64,000 nt of DNA from JADLCX01 sp964630785 (GCA_964630785.1 CAZVZG010000010.1:81187-145186); one strand, 5' to 3'. Shown: positions 42,835 to 52,847, counted from the stretch's first letter. Program-made: numbers and translations. The notes: generated by a model from the sequence alone, not told the origin.

Positions 42835-43186
42835 CGCGGCAGGGTATGGGTGAGCGGCGGGAAGAGGGGAGTCAGGAACGGCGCGATGGTCCGAGAAGCG
42901 CGACCGTGTCGGCGTGGAGAAAGAGCCCAATGCACACCGGGCGCGCAATAGGCGATGCGCGTATCTGAAAAACGTCCGTCCGGCGCGTGAATCTCACCGT
43001 CGAAGCACGATTTCTCTTGTGAATCGGTCCCTCTTGCGGTATGGATAGGGCGACCACGAATACCGGTTTTCTCTTCCTTTTTGACTTGTACTCGCAGGTG
43101 AAGCGTCGGCGCGGGCCCTCAGGGGGCCGTCCCTTTGTCCCTGCCTCCCAACTTCACCGCCCCTTGCGAAGGTCAGGAGCGCAAAC
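42835..43186. other. Divergent intergenic region upstream of the 43187 dockerin gene
   Basis: A ~350-base gap with no credible gene. The A/T-richer stretch around 43060-43095 (TTTTCTCTTCC then TTTTTGACTTGTACT) is the likeliest promoter area for the rightward gene, but no consensus is secure. CAGGAG lies ten bases before the ATG at 43187. Confidence 0.35.
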
Positions 43187-44887
43187 ATGACGATGTTCCC
43201 CGTCCGGCAACTCCGACACATCGTCTTCGCGAGTGCGGCCTTCGGCTTGGCGTTCGCGGCCGCGGGCCAGCCCGCCAACGACCTGTGCACCAACGCGACC
43301 GCCATCGGGCCCGCGCCGGTCACCGTCAACGGCACGACGGCCGGCGCGACCTCGGACATGCCCGCGTCGGATTGCTCGGCGACCGCGGACGACACGATCG
43401 ACGTCTGGTACCGCTTTCAGAACGGCCCCAACGCGACGACGTACACCTTCGACACCAACGGCACGCCCGATACCGGGGGCAACGCCGGCGACACCTCGAT
43501 CGAGCTCTTCGACACCGTCTGCGGCGGCGCCAGCGTCGGCTGCGACGACGACTCGGGCGCGGGCCTGGCGTCGCGCGTGGTGTACGCGATGTCGCCCAAC
43601 CAGGTGGTGCTCATCCGCGTTGCGTTCCTGAGCAACTGCGACCCGCCGTGCGAGTTCGCGGGCACGGTGACCGGCCCGTTCGTGCTCAACATCGCCGAGG
43701 GCGTGCCGCCGCCGCCCGTGAATGACCTGTGCGAGAACGCGACGGTCATCAGCACCGCGCCCAGCAGCACGCTCGGCGACAACGACTTGTCGACGGGCGT
43801 GGACATCACGCCCTGCTCCAACACCGACGAGCTGGACGTGTGGTTCAGCTTTACGCCGAGCGTGACAGGCCAGTACCAGATCGACACGCTCGGATCAACG
43901 GGCAACACCGACACCAGCCTGGCGGTCTTCGAGGGCTGCCCGGACGAGGTCACGCCGAACGTGCAGCCGGCCTGGCCCACCAACCTGATCGCGTGCAACG
44001 ACGACGTGGTGTTGGTCGGCGGCGCGGACGACGTGTACCTGTCGATGGTCCGGGCCAACCTCCAGGCGGGCACGGCCTACAAGATCCGCGTCTCCGGCTT
44101 CGATAACTCGACCGGCGCGTTCGTGCTCAACGTGTCGGCCCCCAACCCCACGCCCTTGCCCGCGGTACCGAACTCCTGCGAGACCGCCCAGAGCGTCGCG
44201 GGCACGTTCACTCAGACGTACTACACCGGCGGCGCTCGACCCGGCGGGCCCGCGGGAAGCTGCAACGCCGCCGATCCCATCGCCGAAGGCGTCAACGACA
44301 ACGCCCTATACCTGACATTCACGCCCGGCGCGCCAGGCACCCTCAGCGGGACCATCAGCGCCGAGTCGGGCATTGTGCGGTCCGACTCGCTGCTGGTGAT
44401 GTTCAGCGGGTCCTGCGGGTCGCTGACCGAGCTGGCCTGCCTCGACGACACACCCGACGGCGCTGCGACCTACGACCTCTCCGCCCTGCCGCCCGTCACG
44501 CCCGGCACAACGTACTACCTCCTGCTGGGCGACTACGGCACGTACGACAGCGGCGCGGACGTTTCGGTGAACATCACGGTGCCGAGCGCGGCCGCGAACG
44601 GGGCGTGCTGCCGAGGTTCGACGTGCGACGTGGCCGCTCCCGGAGACTGCACGGGGGCCAACACCGCGTACTCCGGCGACGGCACCGTCTGCAACGCCCC
44701 GGGCAACAGCACCTCACCGTGCTGCAAGGCCGACTACAACCACGTCGGCGGCGTGACCGTGCAGGACATCTTCGACTTCCTGGCGGGGTACTTCACGGCC
44801 AGCCCGGAAGCCGACGTGAACGCGGCCGGCGGCGTGACGGTTCAGGACATCTTCGACTTCCTGAGCGCGTACTTCACCGGCTGCTAG
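43187..44887 (+). CDS. Secreted protein with three PPC-like domains, a GACC module and GC-type dockerin
   Basis: A 566-residue exported protein; signal peptide HIVFASAAFGLAFAAA with cleavage near AGQPAN. Three tandem beta-sandwich domains each begin with an ND/NS-x-C phrase (PANDLCTNATAI, VNDLCENATVI, PNSCETAQSV) and contain DVWYRF or DVWFSFTP, an ACNDD/GCDDD turn and a YKIRVSG-type final strand, as in bacterial pre-peptidase C-terminal (PPC-like) sandwiches. One GACC module follows (NGACCRGSTC) and runs into the dockerin at CCKADYNH. The dockerin repeats are GGVTVQDIFDFLAGYF and GGVTVQDIFDFLSAYF, closed by TGC. Probably a surface adhesin-like or scaffold protein. Confidence 0.8.
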   Translation: MTMFPVRQLRHIVFASAAFGLAFAAAGQPANDLCTNATAIGPAPVTVNGTTAGATSDMPASDCSATADDTIDVWYRFQNGPNATTYTFDTNGTPDTGGNAGDTSIELFDTVCGGASVGCDDDSGAGLASRVVYAMSPNQVVLIRVAFLSNCDPPCEFAGTVTGPFVLNIAEGVPPPPVNDLCENATVISTAPSSTLGDNDLSTGVDITPCSNTDELDVWFSFTPSVTGQYQIDTLGSTGNTDTSLAVFEGCPDEVTPNVQPAWPTNLIACNDDVVLVGGADDVYLSMVRANLQAGTAYKIRVSGFDNSTGAFVLNVSAPNPTPLPAVPNSCETAQSVAGTFTQTYYTGGARPGGPAGSCNAADPIAEGVNDNALYLTFTPGAPGTLSGTISAESGIVRSDSLLVMFSGSCGSLTELACLDDTPDGAATYDLSALPPVTPGTTYYLLLGDYGTYDSGADVSVNITVPSAAANGACCRGSTCDVAAPGDCTGANTAYSGDGTVCNAPGNSTSPCCKADYNHVGGVTVQDIFDFLAGYFTASPEADVNAAGGVTVQDIFDFLSAYFTGC

Positions 44888-45309
44888 ACCGGTCGCGGCG
44901 GGGCACGGATCCCATTCCCTGGGCGATCGGCCCGGCTGTTCGCAAGTCGTTTGCACGCTGTTTCCGCCATCTCGTTGCATATCGCGGCGAACTTGTGGAA
45001 TTCGTCGCCAGCCACTTGTGGGAAAGGCGGTGCGCTGGTATTTATGGATTGTTGGGTTGATTCGGCGCCGACGGCGGTCGAGCCGATCGGCGGGCGCGCG
45101 CAAGTGGCCAAGTTCGGACGCGTTAGGCCTCGGACTCCGACACGGAGTAACGGCGATCGCCTTTGCGGGCGTGATCTCCGTGGCTTCCCCGGATCGGGGG
45201 TTACGCAAGCTGACATTGGCTTTTGCGCGTTCCGGCTCAGCCCGACCAGGGTCGCGCGGTCGGTCCGCGCGCGTCGCACGCAGTGAACGCCTGAAGGAAG
45301 CTGTTGACC
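44888..45309. other. Intergenic region upstream of the 45310 dockerin gene
   Basis: About 420 bases between two rightward genes. No open frame here has a normal start and composition. AAGGAA (45296-45301) lies nine bases before the ATG at 45310. No repeat, terminator or RNA element could be supported. Confidence 0.35.
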
Positions 45310-48300
45310 ATGAAGTACGCGAAGTTCAGCATGAGCCGGATCGGTTCGGCGGCAAACGTCCTGAGGTTTCCATCCAATCGAGTGATCGGCGCGGTGCTGG
45401 CGGTGGCCGGGGCGGCGTTGATCGCCTCGTCCGCCGCGGCGCAGTGCGACACATACACCGTCGCGGCCGGCCCGGCGACGTTCATTGCGGGCGACACACC
45501 CGCGGGCATCGTTGGCGACGACGTCACCGGGACCGTCACGCTGCCGTTCGACATCACCGTGTACGGCACGACTTACTTTGCCGGTTCGTCGATCGGCGTC
45601 GGGTCCAACGGGTTCATCTCGCTGGACTCGCTAAACCCGGGTCTGGGCAATGTCTGCCTCCCGCGTGGGGCGGCGGCCGCCAGCTACGGGCCGGTGCTTT
45701 ACCCGCACTGGGACGATCTTCGGTCCGACGGTCTCGCCGGCGGGATCTTCACCGGCGTCTCGGGAACGGCCCCGGACCGGACGTTCGTGGTGGAGTGGCA
45801 GGCGGTGTACTACGCCGCCAATACCACCGCCCTGAACTTCGAGGTGCAGTTTCACGAATCGTCCCCGATCATCGACTTTGTGTACAACGACATCCCCAAC
45901 ACCGGCGTGAGCGCCACGGTGGGCGTGGAGTTCCAGAACAGCGGGCCCAGCACCCAGTGGAGCTGCAACACCGCGGGAAGCGTGAGCGCGGGAACGTCGC
46001 TGCGGTTCACCTGCGGGGCCCTGCTCCCGGGCGCGTGCTGCGCGACAGACGGCTCGTGCACCCTTGTGGTGCAGACCGCTTGCATCAGCCCGAGCGCGTG
46101 GAACGGCGGTTCGGCTTGCGAGCCCAACCCCTGCCCGCAGCCGCCGGCCAACGATGAATGTGCGAACGCCATCGTGCTCGCGCCCGGCGGCAGCGTCACC
46201 GGTACCAACATCACCGCCTCCGGCACCGACATCACCACGTGCGCGTTCGGGGACACCAAGGACGTGTGGTACAGCTTCACGCCCTTGATCTCGGGCGTGC
46301 ACGCCTTCGACACCCTCGGCACAGTGGGCATGGATACTGTGCTGGCGATTTTCGACGTCTGTGACGGCACCCAGCTCGCTTGCGACGACGACGGCGGCGG
46401 CTTCCCGCTCTCTCGGGTTCAGGCCGCGCTCACTCAGGGCATCACGTACTACGTCCGCGTCGCCGGTTACGGCGGCGCCGAGGGTAACTTCACGCTCAAC
46501 TCGGTCCAGCCCTCGCCGCCGCCGACCAACGACACCTGCGACACCGCCGAGGCCGTCACATTGCCCTACAGCTACAGCCAGGACATCTCTGGCGCCGGCG
46601 AAGACCTCGACGTGAGCTGCAACGACCCCAACGCCGTTTCATCGGCCAACGGCGTGTGGTTCTCCTACACCCCTGCCACCACGCAGTTGGTCCGCTTTCA
46701 GGAGACCTCCACGGCCAACACCGTCATCTCGATCTTCACGGGCGGGTGCGCCTCTCCTTTCGAGGATTACTGCTCTGATCCGGAGGACTTCATCCGCACG
46801 CTCCAGGCCGGGACCGAGTACCGCATCCTGCTCAGCGCGTACTCGGTCACAGGCGTACCCCTGGGCACCCCGGTGCAGTTCGCGATGACCGAGGTGCAGG
46901 CCCCGACCAACGACACCTGCTCGACCGCGACGGTCGTTTCGGCCGTGCCCTTCTCTGACACGGTGGACACCTCCACGGCAAGCAACGACGTGGACGTGGC
47001 CTGCAACGCGACCGACGCCACCGAGACGCGGTACGGCGTCTGGTACTCTTTCACGCCCGACCACAACGGCCTCTACGCCTTCGGCGAGACCTCGACGAAC
47101 GACGTCGTGCTCGCGCTGTTCAGCGGCCCGTGCGACTCGCCCTCCGAGGTCACCTGCTCGAATGCAGAGACCATGCCCCCGCAGAATCTTTCCGCGGGCG
47201 TCACCGTCTACATCCTGGTCGGCATGTGGTCCAACATCACGGTGCCGACGACTCCGATAACGTTTACGGTGAGCGAGGTCTTTGCGCCGACCAACGACGG
47301 CTGCGCCGACGCTCGTGTCATCACCACCACGCCCTACCTCGAATCGGTCGATCCGAGCACGGCGACCAGTGACTACGACGTCAGTTGCAACGATGCGAAC
47401 GCGGTCGAGACGAGTTACGGCGTGTGGTACACCTACACGACCGGCGTGGACGGTGGCACCTTCCGCCTCAACGAGACCGGGCCCAACAACGTCGTCATGG
47501 GCGTGTTCACCGGCGCCGACTGCAACAACCTCTCCGAGGTCTTCTGCACCGATGCGGAAGGCAACGTCGCCTTCTCCGCCAATCCGAGCACCCAGTATTG
47601 GATCTTGGTGGGTATGTGGTCGTCCACGGCCGCCCCGACCGGCACCTACAACTTCGCCTTCAACATCGATCTGCCCCTGGGCGCCTGCTGCACCGCCTCC
47701 GGCTGCACGTTGACCACTGTCAGCCAGTGCACCGGCACCCACCAGGGCATCGGCACCACCTGCGGCGGTACGACCGGCTACAACGTCGCCTCCAGTACCG
47801 ATGCCTTTGAGGACATCAGCGCCACCGGCACGCCGCTCGCCACTGTCTCGGGCTGCGATGATTGCGGCGAGGTCGCTAACCTCGGCTTCACGTTCAACTT
47901 CCTCGGCACCGACTACACCGACGTGTGGGTGGTTTCCAACGGCTACCTCCAGTTCCCGGGCACGGGCGGGCCGCACAGCACCGTCTACGTCAACGCACCC
48001 ATCCCCGACCCCGCCCTCCCCAACGGTATCGTGGCCCCGTTCTGGGACGATCTGAATACACTGACCGCCGGCGACGTGTACCTGCTCGTGGACGGCACGG
48101 CGCCCAACCGCCGGGCCGTGATCTCCTGGCAGAACGTCTCGCAGTTCGCCAACACCGACTCGAACAGTTTCCAGGTGATCCTGCACGAAGGCAGCAACGA
48201 CATCGAGTTCCGCTACGGTTCCATCACCGCCGAAACGCCGGCCGGTGACTACTCCGTCGGCTACGAGAGCGTTGATGGGTTCACCGGAAGCAGCATCCCC

Positions 48301-48666
48301 GGCGCCAATCTCGGCGGCGGTGGCGTCGCCTACGAGTGGAGCAACGCCAATCCCTGCGGCGGCGGCGGAGAGACCGGCGCCTGCTGCTCGGCCGCGGCGT
48401 GCTCGGTGGTCGCCAGCGGCGCCTGCACCGGCCCCGGCACCCGGTTTGTCGGGAGCAATACCGCGTGCAACGCCCAGGGCGACTTCAACTCGCCCTGCTG
48501 CCGCAGCGACACCAACCAGGACGGGACCGTCTCGCTCCAGGACCTGTTTGACTACCTCACGCTCTGGTTCTCTCAGGCCCCCGGCGCCGACTCCAACGGC
48601 AACGGCAGCGTCTCTGTTCAGGACCTCTTCGACTTCCTGACCTCTTGGTTCACCCACTGCCAGTGA
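45310..48666 (+). CDS. Large secreted multi-domain protein: nidogen-like ends, PPC-like repeats, three GACC modules and dockerin
   Basis: A 1118-residue exported protein; ATG 45310 is preferred to a TTG two codons upstream. The signal peptide (VIGAVLAVAGAALIASSAAA) follows a ~25-residue basic n-region. An N-terminal nidogen-like sandwich (IGVGSNGFISLDS, LYPHWDDLRSD) is matched by a second near the C-terminus (WVVSNGYLQFPG, VAPFWDDLN). Between them are a GACC module and four to five PPC-like domains (DVWYSFTPLISG, GVWYSFTPDHNG, GVWYTYTTGVDG). Two more GACC modules precede the dockerin, whose repeats vary from the usual form: DGTVSLQDLFDYL and NGSVSVQDLFDFL, with LWF/SWF and a final HCQ. Confidence 0.8.
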   Translation: MKYAKFSMSRIGSAANVLRFPSNRVIGAVLAVAGAALIASSAAAQCDTYTVAAGPATFIAGDTPAGIVGDDVTGTVTLPFDITVYGTTYFAGSSIGVGSNGFISLDSLNPGLGNVCLPRGAAAASYGPVLYPHWDDLRSDGLAGGIFTGVSGTAPDRTFVVEWQAVYYAANTTALNFEVQFHESSPIIDFVYNDIPNTGVSATVGVEFQNSGPSTQWSCNTAGSVSAGTSLRFTCGALLPGACCATDGSCTLVVQTACISPSAWNGGSACEPNPCPQPPANDECANAIVLAPGGSVTGTNITASGTDITTCAFGDTKDVWYSFTPLISGVHAFDTLGTVGMDTVLAIFDVCDGTQLACDDDGGGFPLSRVQAALTQGITYYVRVAGYGGAEGNFTLNSVQPSPPPTNDTCDTAEAVTLPYSYSQDISGAGEDLDVSCNDPNAVSSANGVWFSYTPATTQLVRFQETSTANTVISIFTGGCASPFEDYCSDPEDFIRTLQAGTEYRILLSAYSVTGVPLGTPVQFAMTEVQAPTNDTCSTATVVSAVPFSDTVDTSTASNDVDVACNATDATETRYGVWYSFTPDHNGLYAFGETSTNDVVLALFSGPCDSPSEVTCSNAETMPPQNLSAGVTVYILVGMWSNITVPTTPITFTVSEVFAPTNDGCADARVITTTPYLESVDPSTATSDYDVSCNDANAVETSYGVWYTYTTGVDGGTFRLNETGPNNVVMGVFTGADCNNLSEVFCTDAEGNVAFSANPSTQYWILVGMWSSTAAPTGTYNFAFNIDLPLGACCTASGCTLTTVSQCTGTHQGIGTTCGGTTGYNVASSTDAFEDISATGTPLATVSGCDDCGEVANLGFTFNFLGTDYTDVWVVSNGYLQFPGTGGPHSTVYVNAPIPDPALPNGIVAPFWDDLNTLTAGDVYLLVDGTAPNRRAVISWQNVSQFANTDSNSFQVILHEGSNDIEFRYGSITAETPAGDYSVGYESVDGFTGSSIPGANLGGGGVAYEWSNANPCGGGGETGACCSAAACSVVASGACTGPGTRFVGSNTACNAQGDFNSPCCRSDTNQDGTVSLQDLFDYLTLWFSQAPGADSNGNGSVSVQDLFDFLTSWFTHCQ

Positions 48667-48847
48667 CCGTTCGCCCTTCGGAGCGGATTCCTGCTCGATC
48701 CACGCCCGGAGGGCGGCCCAGCGGCCGCTCGCCGGGTTTTTCGTTCGGATTCTCGCCACTCGTGCTTGCATTCGGACCACCATGTGTGCTATTCCGTAGG
48801 TTGGCGATTTCCGCCTCCGTCAACCCGTCTCCACAGGAGGTTTGGTT

Positions 48848-50161
48848 ATGTTCGTATCCCGCTCCTGCCTGACCTTGGCCGTCCTGGCTGGACTCATCGG
48901 TTCATTCTCAGAGACGGCGACCACGCTTGCAGGTCCCATGCCGCCCGCGCGACGCACCGCCGGGATCCTGGTCGCCGACACGACGCTCGATGCCGTTTAC
49001 CTGTGCCGCGACCTCAACGGCAACGGGAACGCCATGGACCCGGGCGAGGCCACGGTCTACTTTGACGCCACCAATGCGAGCGGGCTGGGCGTGCCCACGG
49101 GCAGCGTGTTCGCCCTGTTCCAATCCTGCGACGGCACGGTCTATGTTGCCGACGGCGGCTCGGACACCGTCTACGCGTGTCTCGATCGCAACGCCGACGG
49201 CGACGCCAATGACGCGGGCGAGGCCCGCGTGTGGTTCAGCAGCTTCAACCAGAGCCTGATCACGCTCCCCACGCCCAACGGCGTGTGCGAAGGGGCGGAT
49301 GGAGCTATCTACATCACCAACGCCGGCGCGGGCTCGTCGCCGCTCGACGGTTTGTACCGCACGGTCGACCTCAACGGCGACGGTGACGCCGAAGACGCGG
49401 GGGAGTCCAGCGTCTTTGTCGATGAGACCGCGCTGGCGCTGGGCAACACCAGCCCCTTCGGCTGCTCGCTGCTCGGGGGCACCGTGTGTTTCCTGGACCT
49501 CATGGGGAGCGCCCCGAACACGATCTACGCGGCCCGCGACACCAACGGCGACGGCTCGGTGAGCGCGACAGAGCTGGGCGTCTTCTTTGTTGAGGGCGGG
49601 GTGGTCCCCGCGCCGGCCAGTTTCACCTGCGCCTCGGACGGGACTTCGCTCTACACGCACGCTTCCCTGTCTTCGTCCACGCAGACGGTCTGGCGGCTGA
49701 CCGACGCGAACGCCAGCGGGGCGATTGACCAGCCCGGCGAGGGCGTCGCGATCTGGAGCGAATCCAGCCTTCCGGCGGGCGCGACCATGGCCAACTCGTT
49801 CGATTTCACACTGGGGCCCGCGATGCTCGCGATCGCCTCCAACGGCACCGGTCTCAACAACGAGGTGATCGTCGCCCGCGACATCAACGGCGACGGCGAC
49901 TACAACGATGCGGGCGGCACGAACGTCTTCGTCCAGAACGCGCCCGGGAGCGGCCTGCCCGTCAACGCCCGCGCCGTGCTCTTCTACGGCCCGCCCTGCC
50001 TGGCCGACATCAACAACAGTTGCTCCGTGAGCGTGCAGGACATCTTCGACTTCCTCTCGTACTACTTCTCGGGCTCCATCCGCGCCGACATCAACAACAG
50101 CGGCGGTGTGAGCGTGCAGGACATCTTCGACTACCTGGCGCTGTACTTCACCGGTTGCTGA
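48848..50161 (+). CDS. Secreted propeller-like protein with EF-hand-like loops and GC-type dockerin
   Basis: A 437-residue exported protein. ATG 48848 follows AGGAGG (48835-48840) by seven bases; an in-frame TTG two codons earlier is less likely. Signal peptide RSCLTLAVLAGLIGSFSE. The body repeats a unit with a strand such as GTVYVADGGSDTVYACLDR and a calcium-type loop: DLNGNGNAMDPGEA, DRNADGDANDAGEA, DLNGDGDAEDAGES, DTNGDGSVSATELG and DINGDGDYNDAGG. This looks like an NHL/SMP-30-type propeller whose loops bind calcium. The dockerin repeats are CSVSVQDIFDFL and GGVSVQDIFDYL, clasped by CLADIN and TGC, with an additional cysteine in the first loop (NNSC). Confidence 0.78.
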   Translation: MFVSRSCLTLAVLAGLIGSFSETATTLAGPMPPARRTAGILVADTTLDAVYLCRDLNGNGNAMDPGEATVYFDATNASGLGVPTGSVFALFQSCDGTVYVADGGSDTVYACLDRNADGDANDAGEARVWFSSFNQSLITLPTPNGVCEGADGAIYITNAGAGSSPLDGLYRTVDLNGDGDAEDAGESSVFVDETALALGNTSPFGCSLLGGTVCFLDLMGSAPNTIYAARDTNGDGSVSATELGVFFVEGGVVPAPASFTCASDGTSLYTHASLSSSTQTVWRLTDANASGAIDQPGEGVAIWSESSLPAGATMANSFDFTLGPAMLAIASNGTGLNNEVIVARDINGDGDYNDAGGTNVFVQNAPGSGLPVNARAVLFYGPPCLADINNSCSVSVQDIFDFLSYYFSGSIRADINNSGGVSVQDIFDYLALYFTGC

Positions 50162-50191
50162 TCCGATCGGAATGGCGAAGAGCGGAGCGTT

Positions 50192-51553
50192 CTACGCGGC
50201 CGTCGCGAGTATGAGGTCGCGTGCCACCGATGTCCACGTGTGGTCGCGGAGGGTTCTGGCTCGCCCAGCCCGGGCCATCTCGTCCATCCGGTAGGGGTCG
50301 GCCAGTAGCTGGCCCGCGAGCCGCGCGGCCTGGGCCGGGCCCTCGAACACGGCGACTTCGCGCCCGGGCTCGAAAACATCCTCGATCCCGGCGCGCTGCG
50401 CGCACAGGCACGCCGCGCCGCTGGCCGTGATCTCGTACGGCTTGACATTCAGCCCGGCGTCGTCCTGCCAGCGCATGACGTTGAGTCCGAGCCTTGCCCG
50501 CGAGTACGCGGCGGCCTGGTCCGGCCACGACAGCGGGCCGAGCCGCACGACGTCGGCGTTCCACCTGTCCAGCCCGGAGATGCCCCCGCCGAACACCGCG
50601 CAGCGGTAACGGCGGGAGAGATACGTCAGCGTGAACGCCCGCTCCCACGATTCCATGGCGCGGACCTGCATGGTCACGTCCACGAACAGCCTCGGGTCGC
50701 TGAGCATCACCCCGACCGCGACTCGGCACGCCGGTTCGCGCAGGAGGCCCCGCAGCCGCCCGAGCATCGGCCGGTGACGATCGGTGAGTTGCGAATTCAC
50801 CAGGGCTTCGAGGAGGCGCCGGGCGCCGTCGGCCTCGGTCCCGAACCGGTCGGCCAGGGTCATCACGCGCCGGCGGACCAGTTCGGCCTGCTCGTGGCGC
50901 ACGGTCGCGATGTCCGGCTCGTCGGTGTCGAGCATCTCCAGCATGAGCCGGGTGGGAGGCCCGTCGCCCGGGCCCAGCGCCATCACGATGTCGAACTCTT
51001 TGTCCACGTCGTGCGGCCGGAAGACCGTCTCGTCGATGCCGTAGGGCTGCTGGATGACATTCTTCATCCCGAAGACGCTCCGCATCTCCTCGGCCGTCGC
51101 GCTGTTGTTGATGGCGTGGTGGATGTTTGGGGAGCGGAGAAGGTCGCCCAGCGGCCCGTCGGCGGACTCGACGATCTGTCCCTCGTGGGCCCAGTGCGGC
51201 GCGTCGAGCCAGTAGCACAGGTGCTTCTGCCCGATCAGGTCGAACAGGCTCCGCGCCCGGGGTTGATCGTCTCCCGCCGCGCCCGCGGCCGAGAGCGTCA
51301 ACAGGGCGTTGGCCCACATGGCCACCGACAGATCGACGCTCTTCTCGGCCATCATCTTCCTGACCATCCCCGTGAACTGGCCGACCAGAAACGCTCGCAT
51401 CGCCTGGTTCTGGCCCGCGCGGTTGAACACGTCCCACACCGGGCCGAGCTCCAGCGGGATGACGCGATGCCCTGCGTTCTCGAAGCCCCGCATCAGATCG
51501 ATGAGCGTGCAGCGCGAGTTCGTGCCGGGTTGGATGAAGAAGACGATGTTCAT
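50192..51553 (-). CDS. CgeB-like family 1-type glycosyltransferase
   Basis: A 453-residue cytoplasmic protein starting at ATG 51551-51553 (an ATG 12 codons upstream is possible). It begins with a Rossmann-like strand NIVFFIQPGTNSRC and has, in the C-terminal half, YSRARLGLNVMRWQDDAGLN then VKPYEITASGAACLCA and EDVFEPGREVAVF. This is the donor-binding pattern of GT-B enzymes of the CgeB/Glyco_trans_1_2 kind, which move sugars from nucleotide donors to glycans or proteins. The donor and acceptor are unknown. The gene converges on the dockerin gene at 48848, with 30 bases between stops. Confidence 0.72.
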   Translation of the reverse strand: MNIVFFIQPGTNSRCTLIDLMRGFENAGHRVIPLELGPVWDVFNRAGQNQAMRAFLVGQFTGMVRKMMAEKSVDLSVAMWANALLTLSAAGAAGDDQPRARSLFDLIGQKHLCYWLDAPHWAHEGQIVESADGPLGDLLRSPNIHHAINNSATAEEMRSVFGMKNVIQQPYGIDETVFRPHDVDKEFDIVMALGPGDGPPTRLMLEMLDTDEPDIATVRHEQAELVRRRVMTLADRFGTEADGARRLLEALVNSQLTDRHRPMLGRLRGLLREPACRVAVGVMLSDPRLFVDVTMQVRAMESWERAFTLTYLSRRYRCAVFGGGISGLDRWNADVVRLGPLSWPDQAAAYSRARLGLNVMRWQDDAGLNVKPYEITASGAACLCAQRAGIEDVFEPGREVAVFEGPAQAARLAGQLLADPYRMDEMARAGRARTLRDHTWTSVARDLILATAA

Positions 51554-52085
51554 GCTCACGGCGGGCTTGTGTGTCACCCAATCTGACACCGGTTATGGAG
51601 CCAATGAATCCCAGATTCGGCCCAAATCCAGCAGCCAATCGCTTTTTTGTGGAACGAATGTTCGAGCGGTGTCGTATCGACTGGTGACCGCGGCGACCGC
51701 ATCCTGATTGCAGAATCTGGCGGTCGCGGGCGGCTTGATCCTTGAAACGGTCCTGATCTCGCCTCCTTCGTGAGCGCCAGGCCCGCCTCCCGATCCACGG
51801 CTCTCAATGCCTCCGAGAGTCGAGTCCCCACGGGTGGCGGGCCTGTGTGCTTTTGCACCGGGCGTGGTTGCCCAAGCCGCCCAAGTTCAATCATGAACCG
51901 AGGCATACCCCCAGTTGGGTGGATTTTGCCCTTCGGTTTCCGCCGGCGTCGTGTTACACTGAAGTTATCGACCGCGCCGGGTTCTCGACCCGTTCCGTTG
52001 GGCCGATTCTGTGTTCCGCACCTCGCCGGCGCTCGCCGGCGGCATCCCGTCCGGCACAGGCACGGACGACCAGGAGGCTGGAACC
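51554..52085. other. Divergent intergenic region (longest gap in the window)
   Basis: A ~530-base gap with no credible gene: frames found here are Arg/Pro-rich and lack start signals. A possible sigma-70-type promoter for the methyltransferase gene is an extended -10 TGTTACACT (51952-51960) with TTCGGT (51932-51937) 17 bases before it; the -35 match is poor. AGGAGG (52071-52076) is the ribosome-binding site of the next gene. Confidence 0.35.
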
Positions 52086-52787
52086 ATGTCCGCAGAGGCA
52101 GCCACGCTCGCCGGTGAAGGGCTCGGGGTGTTGGACGCCGCAGGTCCGGCACAGACGGCCGGTCCGGCGCAGTTCTTCGAGACGATCTACCGAGAGGCCG
52201 CGGGCGACTCAGCGCGCGTGCCGTGGGCCCGTGCGCGAGCGAATCCTTCGCTGGTCTCCTGGCTCAACGCCGAGGCCGCGGGGCGTCTGCGCCCGGGGGC
52301 ACGCGCGGTGGTGGTGGGGTGCGGGTTGGGCGACGACGTACTCGAACTGGTCAACCGTGGGTACGACGCGAGCGGGTTCGACCTGAGCCCAACGGCGATC
52401 GAGTGGGCCCGGCGACGCTTCCCCGACCTGGGCGACGCGTTCTTCGCGGCCGATGCCCTCGCCATGCCCTCACGCTACCGCCACCGGTTCGATCTTGTGA
52501 TCGAGGCCTACACGCTCCAATCGGTCGATCCCTCGCTGCGCGAGCCGCTGGCCGCGGCCATCGCCGATCTGGCCTGTCCGCGCGGCCTGATCGTCGGCAT
52601 CGCGCGCGGACGTGACGAGGGGCAGTTGCTCGAGAGCGTGCAGGGGCCGCCCTTCCCGTTCACGCCCGCCGAGTTCGTCGGCTTGTTCGAGGTCCGCGGT
52701 TGGCGCCCGACGCGCCCGCTCGACGATTTCCTCGACGAGGAAGAACCTCCGCAGCGGCGCTTGCGCGGGGCGTTTGTGCACGCCTGA
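52086..52787 (+). CDS. Class I SAM-dependent methyltransferase
   Basis: A 233-residue Rossmann-fold methyltransferase using S-adenosylmethionine. ATG 52086 follows AGGAGG by nine bases. Motif I is AVVVGCGLGDDVLEL (residues ~74-88), the acidic end of strand 2 is YDASGFDLSPTAIEWAR, the next motif is FFAADALAMP, and motif IV is FDLVIEAYTLQSV. The C-terminal part has PFPFTPAEFVGLFE, common in the family close to thiopurine-type methyltransferases. The substrate is unknown. Confidence 0.8.
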   Translation: MSAEAATLAGEGLGVLDAAGPAQTAGPAQFFETIYREAAGDSARVPWARARANPSLVSWLNAEAAGRLRPGARAVVVGCGLGDDVLELVNRGYDASGFDLSPTAIEWARRRFPDLGDAFFAADALAMPSRYRHRFDLVIEAYTLQSVDPSLREPLAAAIADLACPRGLIVGIARGRDEGQLLESVQGPPFPFTPAEFVGLFEVRGWRPTRPLDDFLDEEEPPQRRLRGAFVHA

Positions 52788-52847
52788 GGTTTGCGGCGAT
52801 CAAGTTCGGGTGCGGACGGAGCATCGGAAAGGTTGCGGGCTTCGATA

